NCBI RefSeq assembly: GCF_014204495.1
Contig: NZ_JACHLN010000005.1
Span: 62,001-126,000, forward strand
Source of the DNA: Sphingomonas kyeonggiensis
Lineage (GTDB): Bacteria; Pseudomonadota; Alphaproteobacteria; Sphingomonadales; Sphingomonadaceae
Direction: 5' to 3'
DNA: 64,000 nucleotides
Shown: in pieces, positions 8,399-18,357 of the stretch
Layout of the letters: each line of letters begins with the position of its first letter
How positions within the stretch are numbered: position 1 is the stretch's first letter
Notes under the pieces: model-generated
What the model saw: only the letters and a program-made list of their open reading frames with translations
Database searches by the model: none
What the model was told of the DNA's origin: nothing
Position numbers and translations under genes: made by a program

Positions 8399-8438
8399 CT
8401 TGCAAATTTGCAAGAATAGCTACATGCAAATTAGCATG
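8399..8438. promoter_or_regulatory. Twin palindromic operators between NADAR and HTH genes
   Basis: CTTGCAAATTTGCAAG at 8399-8414 is a perfect 16-bp palindrome. CATGCAAATTAGCATG at 8423-8438 is a near-perfect one (7 of 8 base pairs) sharing the core TGCAAATTNGCA. Their centres are 24 bp apart, roughly two helical turns. The first lies 9 bp upstream of the NADAR start and the second covers the start region of the HTH gene, so a bound repressor would control both directions. The HTH protein next door is the obvious candidate. Confidence 0.7.
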
Positions 8439-8780
8439 AAGGCAACCTCAGAAGAGATTTCGGTGCTGCGCCAGCAGATCGCCGTCGCTCGGGCGAATAG
8501 TCCTTTATCCGACACAGAAATCGGGGATTTGACAGGCGTTCACCCCAGCCAGGTCGGGCGAATCTGCCGAGGAGAATTCAAGACGATTGGGGGCGGCGTT
8601 GTGCAGATTTGCAAGGCCCTCGGCATGCACATGGAAAACGCTCCGCTCGATGCGAGCGAAGAGAATGTTGCTTGGCGGAGGCTTGAGGCTAGCCTCCGCA
8701 GCCTTTGGGACAAGACGCCAGAGGGTGCAGATAAGATCGTCCGCGTCCTTGATACGATTGGATCGCTGCGCAGCAGTTAG
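8436..8780 (+). CDS. XRE-like helix-turn-helix regulator
   Basis: A ~114-aa protein with an N-terminal helix-turn-helix (residues ~10-60; LSDTEIGDLTGVHPSQVGRIC is the recognition part) and a helical C-terminal tail. It probably autoregulates and represses the divergent NADAR gene through the twin palindromes. Two starts are possible, ATG 8424 and ATG 8436; I prefer 8436 because the second palindrome then falls in the leader rather than the coding region, but ribosome sites do not decide it. The longer open frame upstream runs through the NADAR gene and is a shadow. No enzyme domain is visible. Confidence 0.65.
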   Translation: MKATSEEISVLRQQIAVARANSPLSDTEIGDLTGVHPSQVGRICRGEFKTIGGGVVQICKALGMHMENAPLDASEENVAWRRLEASLRSLWDKTPEGADKIVRVLDTIGSLRSS

Positions 8781-8842
8781 GTCGAGCGCGCCGTTGATGA
8801 GGACTGCCTCCAAGCTTCGCTAGCGATATTCGGTGCGGGCGT

Positions 8843-8860
8843 AGGCGTACCAAGGCGTAC
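8843..8860. promoter_or_regulatory. Tandem 10-bp-phased direct repeat upstream of traG
   Basis: AGGCGTAC occurs at 8843-8850 and again at 8853-8860, exactly one helical turn apart, about 85 bp before the coupling-protein start. This is a plausible regulator-binding site for the transfer operon; the rest of the 8781-8943 gap shows nothing else I can name. Confidence 0.3.
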
Positions 8861-8943
8861 ATAAGGGCCGTAAGAGATTCCGAGCGCCCAGCGCAGATTT
8901 GGCTCCCGGGCCGCGCGTATCCGCGCAGCCCCGCGAGGGCCAC

Positions 8944-11049
8944 ATGACACCAACCAAGCTCCTTATCGGCCAGATCCTGATCGTGTTCGCGATCATGATG
9001 CTGGGCGTCTGGGCGGCGACGCAGTGGGCTGCGGCGATGCTGGGCTATCAGCCCGCGCTGGGCCCGGCCTGGTTCAGCGTCGATGGCTACCGGTTCTACA
9101 AGCCCTGGGCGCTGTTCGGCTGGTGGTTCCACTATGACGCCTATGCGCCGCACGTGTTCGACAAGGCGGGGATGCTTGCCGGCGCGAGCGGCTTTTTCGG
9201 CTGCGCTGCGACGATCGTGGGATCGCTGTGGCGGTCTCGGCATGCGAAGAACGTCACCACCTATGGTTCGGCACGCTGGGCGACGCCGCGGGAAGTTCAT
9301 GCCGCTGGACTGCGTGGCGATGCCGGCGTGTTCCTGGGACGGCTGCGCGGGCGCTATCTGCGCCACGACGGCCCCGAGCACGTCATGGCGTTTGCGCCGA
9401 CGCGCTCGGGCAAGGGCGTCGGCCTTGTCGTGCCGACCTTGCTCAGCTGGACCGGCTCGGCGGTGGTCCACGACATCAAGGGCGAGAATTGGCAGCTGAC
9501 CGCGGGCTGGCGGTCGCACTTCTCGCACTGCCTGCTGTTCAACCCCACCGACCCATGCTCGGCGCGCTACAATCCGCTGCTCGAAGTCCGCCGCGGCGAC
9601 CATGAGGTCCGCGACGTTCAGAATATCGCCGACATCCTGGTCGATCCGGAAGGCGCGCTCGAGCGGCGCTCGCACTGGGAAAAGACCAGCCATTCGCTGC
9701 TGGTCGGCGCGATCCTCCACATCCTCTATGCCGAGGAAGAGAAGACGCTCGCCCGCATCGCGACCTTCCTGTCCGATCCGCAGCGCTCCTTCGTCGATAC
9801 GCTGAAGCGGATGATGGCGACCAACCATCTGGGAACCGCCGATGCCCCGCGGGTCCATCCGGTGGTCGCATCGGCCGCGCGCGAATTGCTCAACAAGTCG
9901 GACAATGAGCGTTCGGGCGTGCTGTCGACCGCCATGTCGTTCCTGGGGCTCTACCGCGATCCGACCGTCGCGCTCGCGACCTCGACCTGCGACTGGCGGA
10001 TCGCCGACCTGGTCGAGGCGGCGCACCCGGTATCGCTCTATCTGGTCATCCCGCCGTCCGACATCTCGCGGACCAAGCCACTGGTCCGTCTCATCCTCAA
10101 CCAGATCGGGCGGCGGCTTACCGAGCGGCTCGACGCCGATCGCGGCGGCCGCCGGCACCAGCTCCTGATGATGCTCGACGAGTTTCCGGCGCTGGGCCGA
10201 TTGGACTTCTTCGAGACCGCGCTCGCCTTCATGGCCGGCTACGGCATCCGCGCCTATCTGATCGCCCAGTCGCTCAACCAGATCTCCAAGGCGTATGGCG
10301 AGAACAACGCCATCCTCGACAATTGCCATGTCCGCGTGGCGTTCGCGACCAATGACGAGCGGACTGCCAAGCGGATATCCGACGCGCTCGGCACCGCGAC
10401 CGAGCAGCGTGCGATGCGCAACTATGCCGGGCACCGTCTCGCACCCTGGCTCGCCCATGTCATGGTCAGCCGCCAGGAGACCGCCCGGCCGCTGCTGACT
10501 CCCGGCGAGGTGATGCAGCTGCCCGCCGGCGACGAGCTCGTCCTGGTCTCGGGGCTCGCCCCGATCCGCGCCAACAAGCTGCGCTATTTCGAGGACCCTG
10601 CCTTCAGCGCGCGGATCTGCCCGCCGCCCCCGCTTGCCGACACCGGCCATGGCGACCGTCCGGCGCCGCGACCCGACGACTGGGGCACCGTTGCGCGCAT
10701 GACCGACATCCGCTTGCTGGCTGACGCCCAGGGTGCGGCCGAGACCGGGAATTCCGATGCCGATGCCGAGGGCGCGACGGAAGCGAACAATTCGGGCGCA
10801 GCCGAAGCTGCCGCCGCCGCGGACGAAGGCGGTGTCCAGCAGGAGCGGCATCCCGGCCTTGCCGTGGAGGCTCCGGTCGCACGCGAGCCTGCCGGTACCG
10901 GCGACCCGCTCGGGCTGGGCGAGGAAGAGGAAGACGGCGCTGTCGACCAGCGCGCCATGGATCGCGTGCGCGGTCTGGACGCAGTCACCCGGGCGCATGC
11001 CCTCAACGAAGGCCAGGGTCGCGATGACGACCTCGTGCCGAGCTTCTGA
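8944..11049 (+). CDS. traG: Conjugal transfer coupling protein TraG (VirD4 type)
   Basis: A 701-aa T4SS coupling ATPase that brings the relaxase-DNA complex to the secretion channel. Residues ~5-30 and ~70-95 are membrane segments. Walker A is APTRSGKG (151-158) and Walker B LLMMLDEFPALG (from 407). The acidic, alanine-rich C-terminal ~110 residues are low complexity. I start at ATG 8944 with GAGGG just upstream; the longer frame has no support. It heads the trb gene block, as in sphingomonad and Tn4371-like elements, but the relaxase that should partner it is not in the window. Confidence 0.93.
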   Translation: MTPTKLLIGQILIVFAIMMLGVWAATQWAAAMLGYQPALGPAWFSVDGYRFYKPWALFGWWFHYDAYAPHVFDKAGMLAGASGFFGCAATIVGSLWRSRHAKNVTTYGSARWATPREVHAAGLRGDAGVFLGRLRGRYLRHDGPEHVMAFAPTRSGKGVGLVVPTLLSWTGSAVVHDIKGENWQLTAGWRSHFSHCLLFNPTDPCSARYNPLLEVRRGDHEVRDVQNIADILVDPEGALERRSHWEKTSHSLLVGAILHILYAEEEKTLARIATFLSDPQRSFVDTLKRMMATNHLGTADAPRVHPVVASAARELLNKSDNERSGVLSTAMSFLGLYRDPTVALATSTCDWRIADLVEAAHPVSLYLVIPPSDISRTKPLVRLILNQIGRRLTERLDADRGGRRHQLLMMLDEFPALGRLDFFETALAFMAGYGIRAYLIAQSLNQISKAYGENNAILDNCHVRVAFATNDERTAKRISDALGTATEQRAMRNYAGHRLAPWLAHVMVSRQETARPLLTPGEVMQLPAGDELVLVSGLAPIRANKLRYFEDPAFSARICPPPPLADTGHGDRPAPRPDDWGTVARMTDIRLLADAQGAAETGNSDADAEGATEANNSGAAEAAAAADEGGVQQERHPGLAVEAPVAREPAGTGDPLGLGEEEEDGAVDQRAMDRVRGLDAVTRAHALNEGQGRDDDLVPSF

Positions 11050-11056
11050 GCCGGCG

Positions 11057-11445
11057 ATGAAACCGCGCCACCATCTCTATCTCGACGAGGCGCTCACCGA
11101 GCAGCTCGAGGCGCTCGCGCGGAAGCCGGGCGGATCGAAGTCGGCGATCGTCAGTGCCGCGCTCAGCGCCTATTTCCTGCGCCAGGGCGCCCGCGAGGTC
11201 GACGACCTGCTCAAGGTCCGCCTCGACCGGATCAGCAACCAGCTGGAGCGGATCGAACGGGATGGACAGGTGCTGCTCGAATCCTTCGCGCTGCTGGTGC
11301 GCTATTTCCTCAACGTCACGCCGCCTTTGGGGGAGGACGACAAGGTGGGCCGCGCCCTGGGCCGCGACCGCTTCCACGCCTTTGTTGGCCAGGTCGGCCG
11401 GCTCGTCGCCGAGGGCAAGCGCACGCTCGATCCGGAGGGCGAGCA

Positions 11446-11449
<4 letters not shown>
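11057..11449 (+). CDS. Ribbon-helix-helix (CopG-like) protein of the transfer locus
   Basis: A 130-aa protein. Residues 1-40 form a short strand followed by two helices (HHLYLDEALTEQLEALA then KSAIVSAAL), the layout of a CopG/Arc ribbon-helix-helix DNA-binding domain. The remainder is helical with a coiled-coil-like stretch near 60-80. It sits between traG and trbB, the usual place for this gene in trb loci, and its stop overlaps the trbB start (ATGA 11446-11449). It may regulate the operon or assist the relaxosome. ATG 11057 is 7 bp after the traG stop. Confidence 0.8.
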
Positions 11450-12437
<988 letters not shown>

Positions 12438-12438
<1 letters not shown>

Positions 12439-12767
12439 TGAAAATCAGTAGCATGAAATCTGCGCGCGTGTCGGGTGTCGCGATGGTCGCGGCGGCGATG
12501 CTGGCGGCGGGCGCCGCGCAGGCGTCGGGCGCGGGCATGCCCTGGGAAGAGCCGCTCCAGCAGGTGCTCGAATCCGTCCAGGGCCCGGTCGCCAAGATCG
12601 TCGCGGTGATCATCATCATCACCACCGGCCTGACGCTGGCATTCGGCGAGACCGCCGGCGGGTTCCGGCGCCTCATCCAGATCGTTTTCGGCCTCTCGAT
12701 CGCCTTCGCGGCGTCGAGCTTCTTCCTCAGCTTCTTCAGCTTCGGCGGCGGGGCCCTGCTGTCGTGA
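12438..12767 (+). CDS. trbC: Conjugal transfer pilin subunit TrbC
   Basis: A 109-aa prepilin (VirB2 family). It has an N-terminal signal sequence ending around ASGAG (residue ~32) and two hydrophobic segments (about 48-66 and 76-100) that cross the inner membrane before pilin maturation. The protease and cyclase that mature TrbC in other systems are not in the window. ATG overlaps the trbB stop by one base and the trbC stop is overlapped by the trbD GTG. Confidence 0.9.
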
Positions 12768-13036
12768 ACGCCGCCGGCCAGCCTATCGAGGGGTTCGAGG
12801 TCCCGATCTTCCGTTCGCTGACCGAGCCGATCCTGCTGGGCGGCGCGCCGCGCGGCCTGGCGATCATCAACGGCACGCTGGCGGCAGCGGTAGGCCTCGG
12901 GCTCCAGCAATGGTTGGCCGGCGTCGCGCTTTGGCTCCTCGGCCATAGCGTCTCGGTGTTCGCCGCGCGCCGCGATCCCGAATTCCTGCCCATCCTGCTC
13001 CGGCACCTCCGCCAGAAGGGACGCTTCGCATGTTGA
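12764..13036 (+). CDS. trbD: Conjugal transfer protein TrbD (VirB3 family)
   Basis: A 90-aa inner-membrane protein with the IFRSLTEPILLGGAPR signature of VirB3/TrbD at residues 15-30 and one or two membrane segments after it (about 31-62). It works with the TrbE ATPase. It starts with GTG at 12764 in a GTGA overlap with trbC, and its end overlaps trbE by seven bases. Confidence 0.9.
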   Translation: MNAAGQPIEGFEVPIFRSLTEPILLGGAPRGLAIINGTLAAAVGLGLQQWLAGVALWLLGHSVSVFAARRDPEFLPILLRHLRQKGRFAC

Positions 13037-15462
13037 ACCTTCGCGAATATCGGCACCGTGCCGATCGGCTCGCCGACCATCTGCCCTGGGCGGCCTTGGT
13101 CGCGCCGGGCGTGATCCTCAACAAGGACGGCAGCTTCCAGCGCAGCTTCGCCTTTCGCGGGCCCGATCTCGAAAGCGCGACCGAGGCCGAACTGATCGGC
13201 ATCTCCGCCAGGACCAACAACGTGCTGCGCCGCCTGGGCTCGGGCTGGGTGCTCTATGTCGAGGCCGAGCGCCGCGAGGCTCTGGGCTATCCCAAGAGCG
13301 ACTTTCCCGATCCCGTGTCGGCCCTGGTCGATGCCGAACGCCGCGCCGGCTTCGAAGGCGGCCGCGCCCATTTCGAGAGCCGATACCATCTGACCCTCCA
13401 ATATCTGCCCGAGGCGGATCGCACCGACGCGGCAAGCCGGGCGATGCTCGATCGCGGGGAGGGGAAGGGGCGCGACTGGCACGAGGCACTGGCCCAGTTC
13501 GTCGGCGAGACCGATCGCATCCAGGATCTCCTGTCCGGGCTGCTCCCCGAGATGCGCGCCCTGGAGGACGGCGAGACACTGACCTATCTCCACCGTGCCA
13601 TCTCCGAGCGGAGCCATCCGGTCGCGGTGCCCGAGACTCCGCTCTATCTCGACGGCCTGCTCGTCGATACCGAATTGACCGGCGGGCTCGAGCCGATGCT
13701 TGGGCAAACCCATGTCCGCACGCTGACCATCGCCGGCTTTCCGGCCTTGAGCCGGCCTGGGCTGCTCGATGCGCTCAACCATCAGGACTTCGCCTATCGC
13801 TGGGTCACGCGCTTCATTGCGCTCGACAAGACCGAGGCGACCAAGGCGCTGATCCGCATCCGTCGGCAATGGTTCAACAAGCGCAAGTCGATGACCGCGA
13901 TGCTGCGCGAGGTGATGTACAACCAGCCGGCCCAGCTCACCGACAGCGACGCCGACAACAAGGCCGCCGACAGCGACGCGGCACTGCAGGCGCTCGGCCA
14001 GGACCATGTCGCTTTCGGCTATCTGACCGCGACCGTGACGGTGATGGATCGCGATCGTGCCGCGGTCGAGGCCAAGGTTCGCGCGGTCGAGCGCATCGTC
14101 AACGGTCTGGGCTTCACCATTCGTCGCGAAGGCGTCAACGCGGTCGAGGCCTGGCTCTCCTCGCTGCCCGGCCATGCCTATGCCAATGTCCGCCAGCCGC
14201 TGATCCATACGCTGAACCTCGCGCACCTGATGCCGTTGTCGAGCGTCTGGGCTGGGCCCGAGCGCAATGACCATCTGGACGGTCCGCCGCTTCTCTATGC
14301 CGAGACCAGTGGTGCCACGCCGTTCCGGCTCTCCACCCATATCGGCGATGTCGGCCATATGCTCGTCGTGGGGCCGACGGGTGCGGGCAAATCGGTGCTG
14401 CTGGCGCTGCTCGCCTTGCAGTTCCGCCGCTATCCAGGCGCGCAGGTCTATATCTTCGACAAGGGCCTATCGGCGCGTGCGGCGGTGCTGGCCTGTGGCG
14501 GCGGTCATCATGCGCTGGGGCTGGACGGTATTGGTGACAACCTCGCCTTCCAGCCGCTGCGGCGCATCGACCGCGCCGCCGACCGCGTCTGGGCGAGCGA
14601 CTGGATCTCTGCGCTGATCGCGCATGAAGGCGTCGCGCCCACGCCCGAGATCAAGGACATGATCTGGTCGGCGTTGCAGAGCCTCGCCACCGCGCCGGTC
14701 GAGCAGCGCACCCTGACCGGTCTTGCGCTGCTGCTCCAGTCGGCGGCGCTGCGGGTGGCGCTCGCGCCCTATACGCTCGAAGGGCCCTATGGCCGGCTGC
14801 TCGATGCGGCCGAAGACGATCTCGCGCTTGCCGACCTGCAATGCTTCGAGACCGAGGCGCTGATGGGTCAGCCGAGCGTGGTCGCGCCGGTGCTGCACTA
14901 TCTCTTCCATCGTCTGGAAGCGCGCTTCACCGGGAGGCCGACCTTGCTGGTGCTCGACGAGGCCTGGATCTTCCTCGACCATCCGCTTTTCGCTGCGCGC
15001 ATCCGCGAATGGCTGAAGGTGCTGCGCAAGAAGAATGTCGCGGTGGTCTTCGCGACGCAGAGCCTGGCCGATATCGCCGGCTCGTCGATCGCCCCGGCGC
15101 TGCTCGAGAGCTGCCCACAGCGGATCCTGCTCGCCAATGACCGCGCGGTCGAACCGCAGCTGCGCGAGACCTATCAGCGCTTCGGGCTCAACGACCGCCA
15201 GATCGAGCTGATCAGCCGCGCCGCGCCCAAGCGGCACTATTACCTGCAATCCGCGCGCGGCAACCGGCTGTTCGAGCTTGGCCTCGGGCCGCTCGCCCTG
15301 GCGCTCTGCGGCGCCTCCGATCCCGACAGCCAGAAGCGGATCGATGCCGCGTTGGCGTCCGGTCTCGGCTTAGACTTCGCTGCCCGTTTTCTCCAATCCG
15401 CCGGCCTGGATTGGGCAGCCGAGATCCTCGCCGGCACCGCCAGCATCCTGCCCCAGGAGTGA
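13030..15462 (+). CDS. trbE: Conjugal transfer ATPase TrbE (VirB4 family)
   Basis: An 810-aa VirB4-type ATPase of the mating channel. The N-terminal half is the CagE/TrbE/VirB domain. Walker A is GPTGAGKS at residues 448-455 and Walker B LLVLDEAW at 639-646, followed by a Q-motif region (VVFATQSLADI). Full length with no frameshift. It overlaps trbD and is followed six bases later by trbJ. Confidence 0.95.
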   Translation: MLNLREYRHRADRLADHLPWAALVAPGVILNKDGSFQRSFAFRGPDLESATEAELIGISARTNNVLRRLGSGWVLYVEAERREALGYPKSDFPDPVSALVDAERRAGFEGGRAHFESRYHLTLQYLPEADRTDAASRAMLDRGEGKGRDWHEALAQFVGETDRIQDLLSGLLPEMRALEDGETLTYLHRAISERSHPVAVPETPLYLDGLLVDTELTGGLEPMLGQTHVRTLTIAGFPALSRPGLLDALNHQDFAYRWVTRFIALDKTEATKALIRIRRQWFNKRKSMTAMLREVMYNQPAQLTDSDADNKAADSDAALQALGQDHVAFGYLTATVTVMDRDRAAVEAKVRAVERIVNGLGFTIRREGVNAVEAWLSSLPGHAYANVRQPLIHTLNLAHLMPLSSVWAGPERNDHLDGPPLLYAETSGATPFRLSTHIGDVGHMLVVGPTGAGKSVLLALLALQFRRYPGAQVYIFDKGLSARAAVLACGGGHHALGLDGIGDNLAFQPLRRIDRAADRVWASDWISALIAHEGVAPTPEIKDMIWSALQSLATAPVEQRTLTGLALLLQSAALRVALAPYTLEGPYGRLLDAAEDDLALADLQCFETEALMGQPSVVAPVLHYLFHRLEARFTGRPTLLVLDEAWIFLDHPLFAARIREWLKVLRKKNVAVVFATQSLADIAGSSIAPALLESCPQRILLANDRAVEPQLRETYQRFGLNDRQIELISRAAPKRHYYLQSARGNRLFELGLGPLALALCGASDPDSQKRIDAALASGLGLDFAARFLQSAGLDWAAEILAGTASILPQE

Positions 15463-15467
15463 CCATC

Positions 15468-16181
15468 ATGTCCCGCTTCGCCTTTGCCTTGCTCCTCCGT
15501 GCCGCGCTTCCCGTCGGCGTCGCTGCGATGGTCGTGCCCGCGCCCGTCCAGGCCCAGATCGCGATCGTCGATGTGGATTCCTTCGCCAATGCGGCGCGCA
15601 CGCTGAAGATGATCGATCAGCAGATCCAGCAGCTCCAGAACGAGGCGCAGATGCTGCGCAACCAGGCGCTCAATCTGGCGCGAACTGAGTTTCCGGACCT
15701 TGCCGAGCTGACCGCGCGAATGAAGGAGATCGGCCAGCTGATCCAGCAGGCACAGGGCGTCGCCTTTCGGGTCGGTCAGGTCGACCAGCAGTTCGGCAAG
15801 CTCTTTCCCGACTTCGACGCGCGGGCTGGAGCCAACGCAATCGCGGCGCAGGCCAAGGCGCGGCTCGACACGGCGATGGCGGGTTTCCGCCACACGATGA
15901 AGGTCCAGGCCGACATCGCCGAAAATGTCGAGGCCGACGTCGCCACGCTCGGCAAGCTCTCGGAGAGGAGCCAGAACGCGGTCGGTGGGCTGCAGGCCGT
16001 ACAGGCGACCAATCAGCTACTCGCGCTCGCCGCCAAGCAGCAGCTGCAGATCCAGCAGCTGCTCGCGGCCCAGTTCCGCGCCGAAGCGACCGACAGTGCG
16101 CGGCGCGCCCAGGCCGAACTCGATGCACACGCGACGACCACCAAGTTCCTCGGCTCGGGCACGGCCTACACGCCGCGCTGA
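15468..16181 (+). CDS. trbJ: P-type conjugative transfer protein TrbJ (VirB5-like)
   Basis: A 237-aa periplasmic protein. Residues 1-28 form a signal peptide ending at VQAQ; the rest is largely Gln-rich amphipathic helix with coiled-coil character (for example around residues 45-70 and 180-205). In P-type systems TrbJ is a minor pilus component. I use ATG 15468, 5 bp after the trbE stop, because the longer frame would remove the signal peptide from the N-terminus. A 104-bp gap to trbL takes the place where trbK is found in other loci. Confidence 0.9.
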   Translation: MSRFAFALLLRAALPVGVAAMVVPAPVQAQIAIVDVDSFANAARTLKMIDQQIQQLQNEAQMLRNQALNLARTEFPDLAELTARMKEIGQLIQQAQGVAFRVGQVDQQFGKLFPDFDARAGANAIAAQAKARLDTAMAGFRHTMKVQADIAENVEADVATLGKLSERSQNAVGGLQAVQATNQLLALAAKQQLQIQQLLAAQFRAEATDSARRAQAELDAHATTTKFLGSGTAYTPR

Positions 16182-16285
16182 CCACCTTGCTCGGCGACGG
16201 TGCCTCCCCCGACGCCGAGCGCCGCAGGGCGCAAGCGTGCGCCCCCGACGATGCGCCCTGCGGCACCCTTTGAGGATGTGACGCG

Positions 16286-17596
16286 ATGAACGACCTCAAT
16301 GTGATCGACCGGTTCCTGGCGGACTTCATCCGCTATATCGACCACGGCTTCGGGCTGCTCGGTCCCGACATCGGCTTCCTCACCAGCACGTTGATCGCGA
16401 TCGACATCACGCTGGCCGGCTTGTTCTGGGCGATGGGCGGCGAGACCGATGTTCTCGGCAAGCTGCTCAAGAAGATCCTTTATGTCGGCGCGTTTGCCTT
16501 CATCCTGAACAATTTCTCGCGTCTCGCCGACATCCTATTCCGCTCCTTTACCCAGGCCGGGCTGACCGCTGCCGGGGGGACGATGACCGCGGACCAACTG
16601 CTCCAGCCTGGGCGTTTGGCGGGCACCGGTTTCGCTGCGGCCTGGCCGCTGCTCGACCAGGCCAAGGACCTGCTCGGCTTCACAAGCTTCTTCAGCAACT
16701 TCATGACGATCATGGTGCTGCTGATTGCCTGGGCGATCACGATCATCGCGTTCTTCGTGCTGGCGGTGCAGGTCTTCATCACCATCCTCGAGTTTAAGCT
16801 GACCACGCTCGCAGGCTTCATCCTGGTGCCGTTCGCCTTGTGGAATCGCACCAGCTTCCTCGCCGAGCGCACGCTTGGATCGGTGGTCAGTTCGGGCATC
16901 AAGATCATGGTGCTCGCCGTCATCATCGGCATCAGTTCGGGCTTCTTCACCGAGTTCGCCGAGGCCGTGAAGGGCACCGAGCCCGATCTTGGCCAGGCGA
17001 TGAGTCTCGTGCTGGCGAGCATGACCCTGCTCGGCCTCGGCATCTTCGGACCCTCCGTCGCTTCCGGCTTGGTCGCTGGCGCGCCCCAGCTCGGTGCCGG
17101 TGCCGCGATCGGCACCGCTGCGGCGGTGGCCGGCGGCGCGATGCTTGGCGGCGGCGCCGTGGCCGGGGGCGCCCGGATGGCGGGCGGCGCAGGGCTGGGC
17201 GCGATCCGCGCGGGCACCTCGATGGGGAGCGCTGCCTCGACCGCCTATAAGCTCGGCCAGGAGACTTCGGGTTCCAGCTCCTTGAGTGCTGGCATGTCCG
17301 GGGTCGGCACCGCCGCCGCCGGGGCGATGCGCCAGCGCGCGGGCGCGGCGCTGGGTCTCGGCCGAGCCGCCGAGCGCGGCGGCAACGCCGCCTGGACTGC
17401 CGGCAACACCGGAGGCGGGAGCGGCGGGTCGTCGCCGGCTTCCGACGGGCAGGGTGGCGCGATGCCCGGCTGGGCGCGCGACCTGCGCGCCCAGCAGACC
17501 GCCCGCCATCACCGTCAGGCCGCGCTGCAGACGCTCAAGGAGGGCGATCGCGGCGGCGCCTCCGCCACCCCCGACATCAAGGAAAGGGATGAATGA
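16286..17596 (+). CDS. trbL: P-type conjugative transfer protein TrbL (VirB6 family)
   Basis: A 436-aa polytopic inner-membrane protein. Several hydrophobic segments lie between residues ~35 and 270 (TrbL/VirB6 domain), followed by a Gly/Ala/Ser-rich cytoplasmic or periplasmic tail to the end. It forms part of the inner-membrane channel. Its stop overlaps the trbF ATG (ATGA at 17593). Confidence 0.92.
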   Translation: MNDLNVIDRFLADFIRYIDHGFGLLGPDIGFLTSTLIAIDITLAGLFWAMGGETDVLGKLLKKILYVGAFAFILNNFSRLADILFRSFTQAGLTAAGGTMTADQLLQPGRLAGTGFAAAWPLLDQAKDLLGFTSFFSNFMTIMVLLIAWAITIIAFFVLAVQVFITILEFKLTTLAGFILVPFALWNRTSFLAERTLGSVVSSGIKIMVLAVIIGISSGFFTEFAEAVKGTEPDLGQAMSLVLASMTLLGLGIFGPSVASGLVAGAPQLGAGAAIGTAAAVAGGAMLGGGAVAGGARMAGGAGLGAIRAGTSMGSAASTAYKLGQETSGSSSLSAGMSGVGTAAAGAMRQRAGAALGLGRAAERGGNAAWTAGNTGGGSGGSSPASDGQGGAMPGWARDLRAQQTARHHRQAALQTLKEGDRGGASATPDIKERDE

Positions 17597-18357
17597 TGCA
17601 GTTCCGAAGGAGCAGCCAGCGCTTTGGCACCACCCCCGAGCCGGAGACGCGCTATCAGCGCGCGGGACAGCTTTGGGACGAGCGGATCGGCTCGGCGCGG
17701 GTTCAGGCCCATAGCTGGCGGCTGACGGCGCTTGGCGAGCTGGTGGTGATCGGCGGCTTGTCCGCTGGCCTGATCTGGCAGTCGATGCAGAGCCGCGTCG
17801 TACCCTATGTCGTCGCGGTCGATCAGCTCGGTCAGGCCCAGGCGGTATCGCCGGCCGACACCGCCTACACGCCGACCGATCCCCAAATCGCATGGTTCCT
17901 CAGCCGGTTCATCCTCGACGTGCGCTCGGTGTCGCTCGACCCGGTGCTGATGCGGCAGAACTGGCTCCAGGCCTATGACTTCGTGACCGAGCGGGGCAAC
18001 GTCCAGCTGAGCGAATATGCCCGCGCGGCCAATCCGTTCGCTCAGGTCGGCGACAAGTCGGTATCGGTTCAGGTGACCAGCGTCGTGCGCGCCTCGCCCA
18101 GTTCCTTCCAGCTGAAGTGGACGGAGAGCGCATTCGCGCGTGGCAATCTCGCGGGCACGACGCGCTGGACCGCGATCCTGACGGTGCGCCTCCGGCTGCC
18201 CAAGAGTGCTGACGTGCTCCGGCGCAATCCGCTCGGCCTCTATGTCGATGCGGTCGACTGGAGCCGCGAGCTCGAGACCCCGGCACCGCCTGCGCCCACC
18301 GCATCTGCTCCGGTGGCCACCCCGATCCCCGAACCCAAGACGGAGTCCGTACAATGA
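17593..18357 (+). CDS. trbF: Conjugal transfer protein TrbF (VirB8 family)
   Basis: A 254-aa bitopic protein: a short cytoplasmic N-terminus, one membrane segment around residues 42-60, then the NTF2-like VirB8 periplasmic domain (about 75-225) and a Pro/Ala tail. VirB8 proteins nucleate channel assembly. Start ATG 17593 overlaps trbL; a second in-frame ATG follows at once at 17596. The end overlaps trbG by four bases. Confidence 0.92.
   Translation: MMQFRRSSQRFGTTPEPETRYQRAGQLWDERIGSARVQAHSWRLTALGELVVIGGLSAGLIWQSMQSRVVPYVVAVDQLGQAQAVSPADTAYTPTDPQIAWFLSRFILDVRSVSLDPVLMRQNWLQAYDFVTERGNVQLSEYARAANPFAQVGDKSVSVQVTSVVRASPSSFQLKWTESAFARGNLAGTTRWTAILTVRLRLPKSADVLRRNPLGLYVDAVDWSRELETPAPPAPTASAPVATPIPEPKTESVQ

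Noticed and set aside
8689..10998. 769-aa open frame on the minus strand opposite traG
   Set aside because: The plus strand has an intact coupling protein with all motifs; the antisense frame resembles nothing.
16187..16273. 28-codon TTG frame with two Cys between trbJ and trbL, in the place of trbK
   Set aside because: No signal peptide, no lipobox and no ribosome site; at best a relic of trbK, so not listed as a gene.
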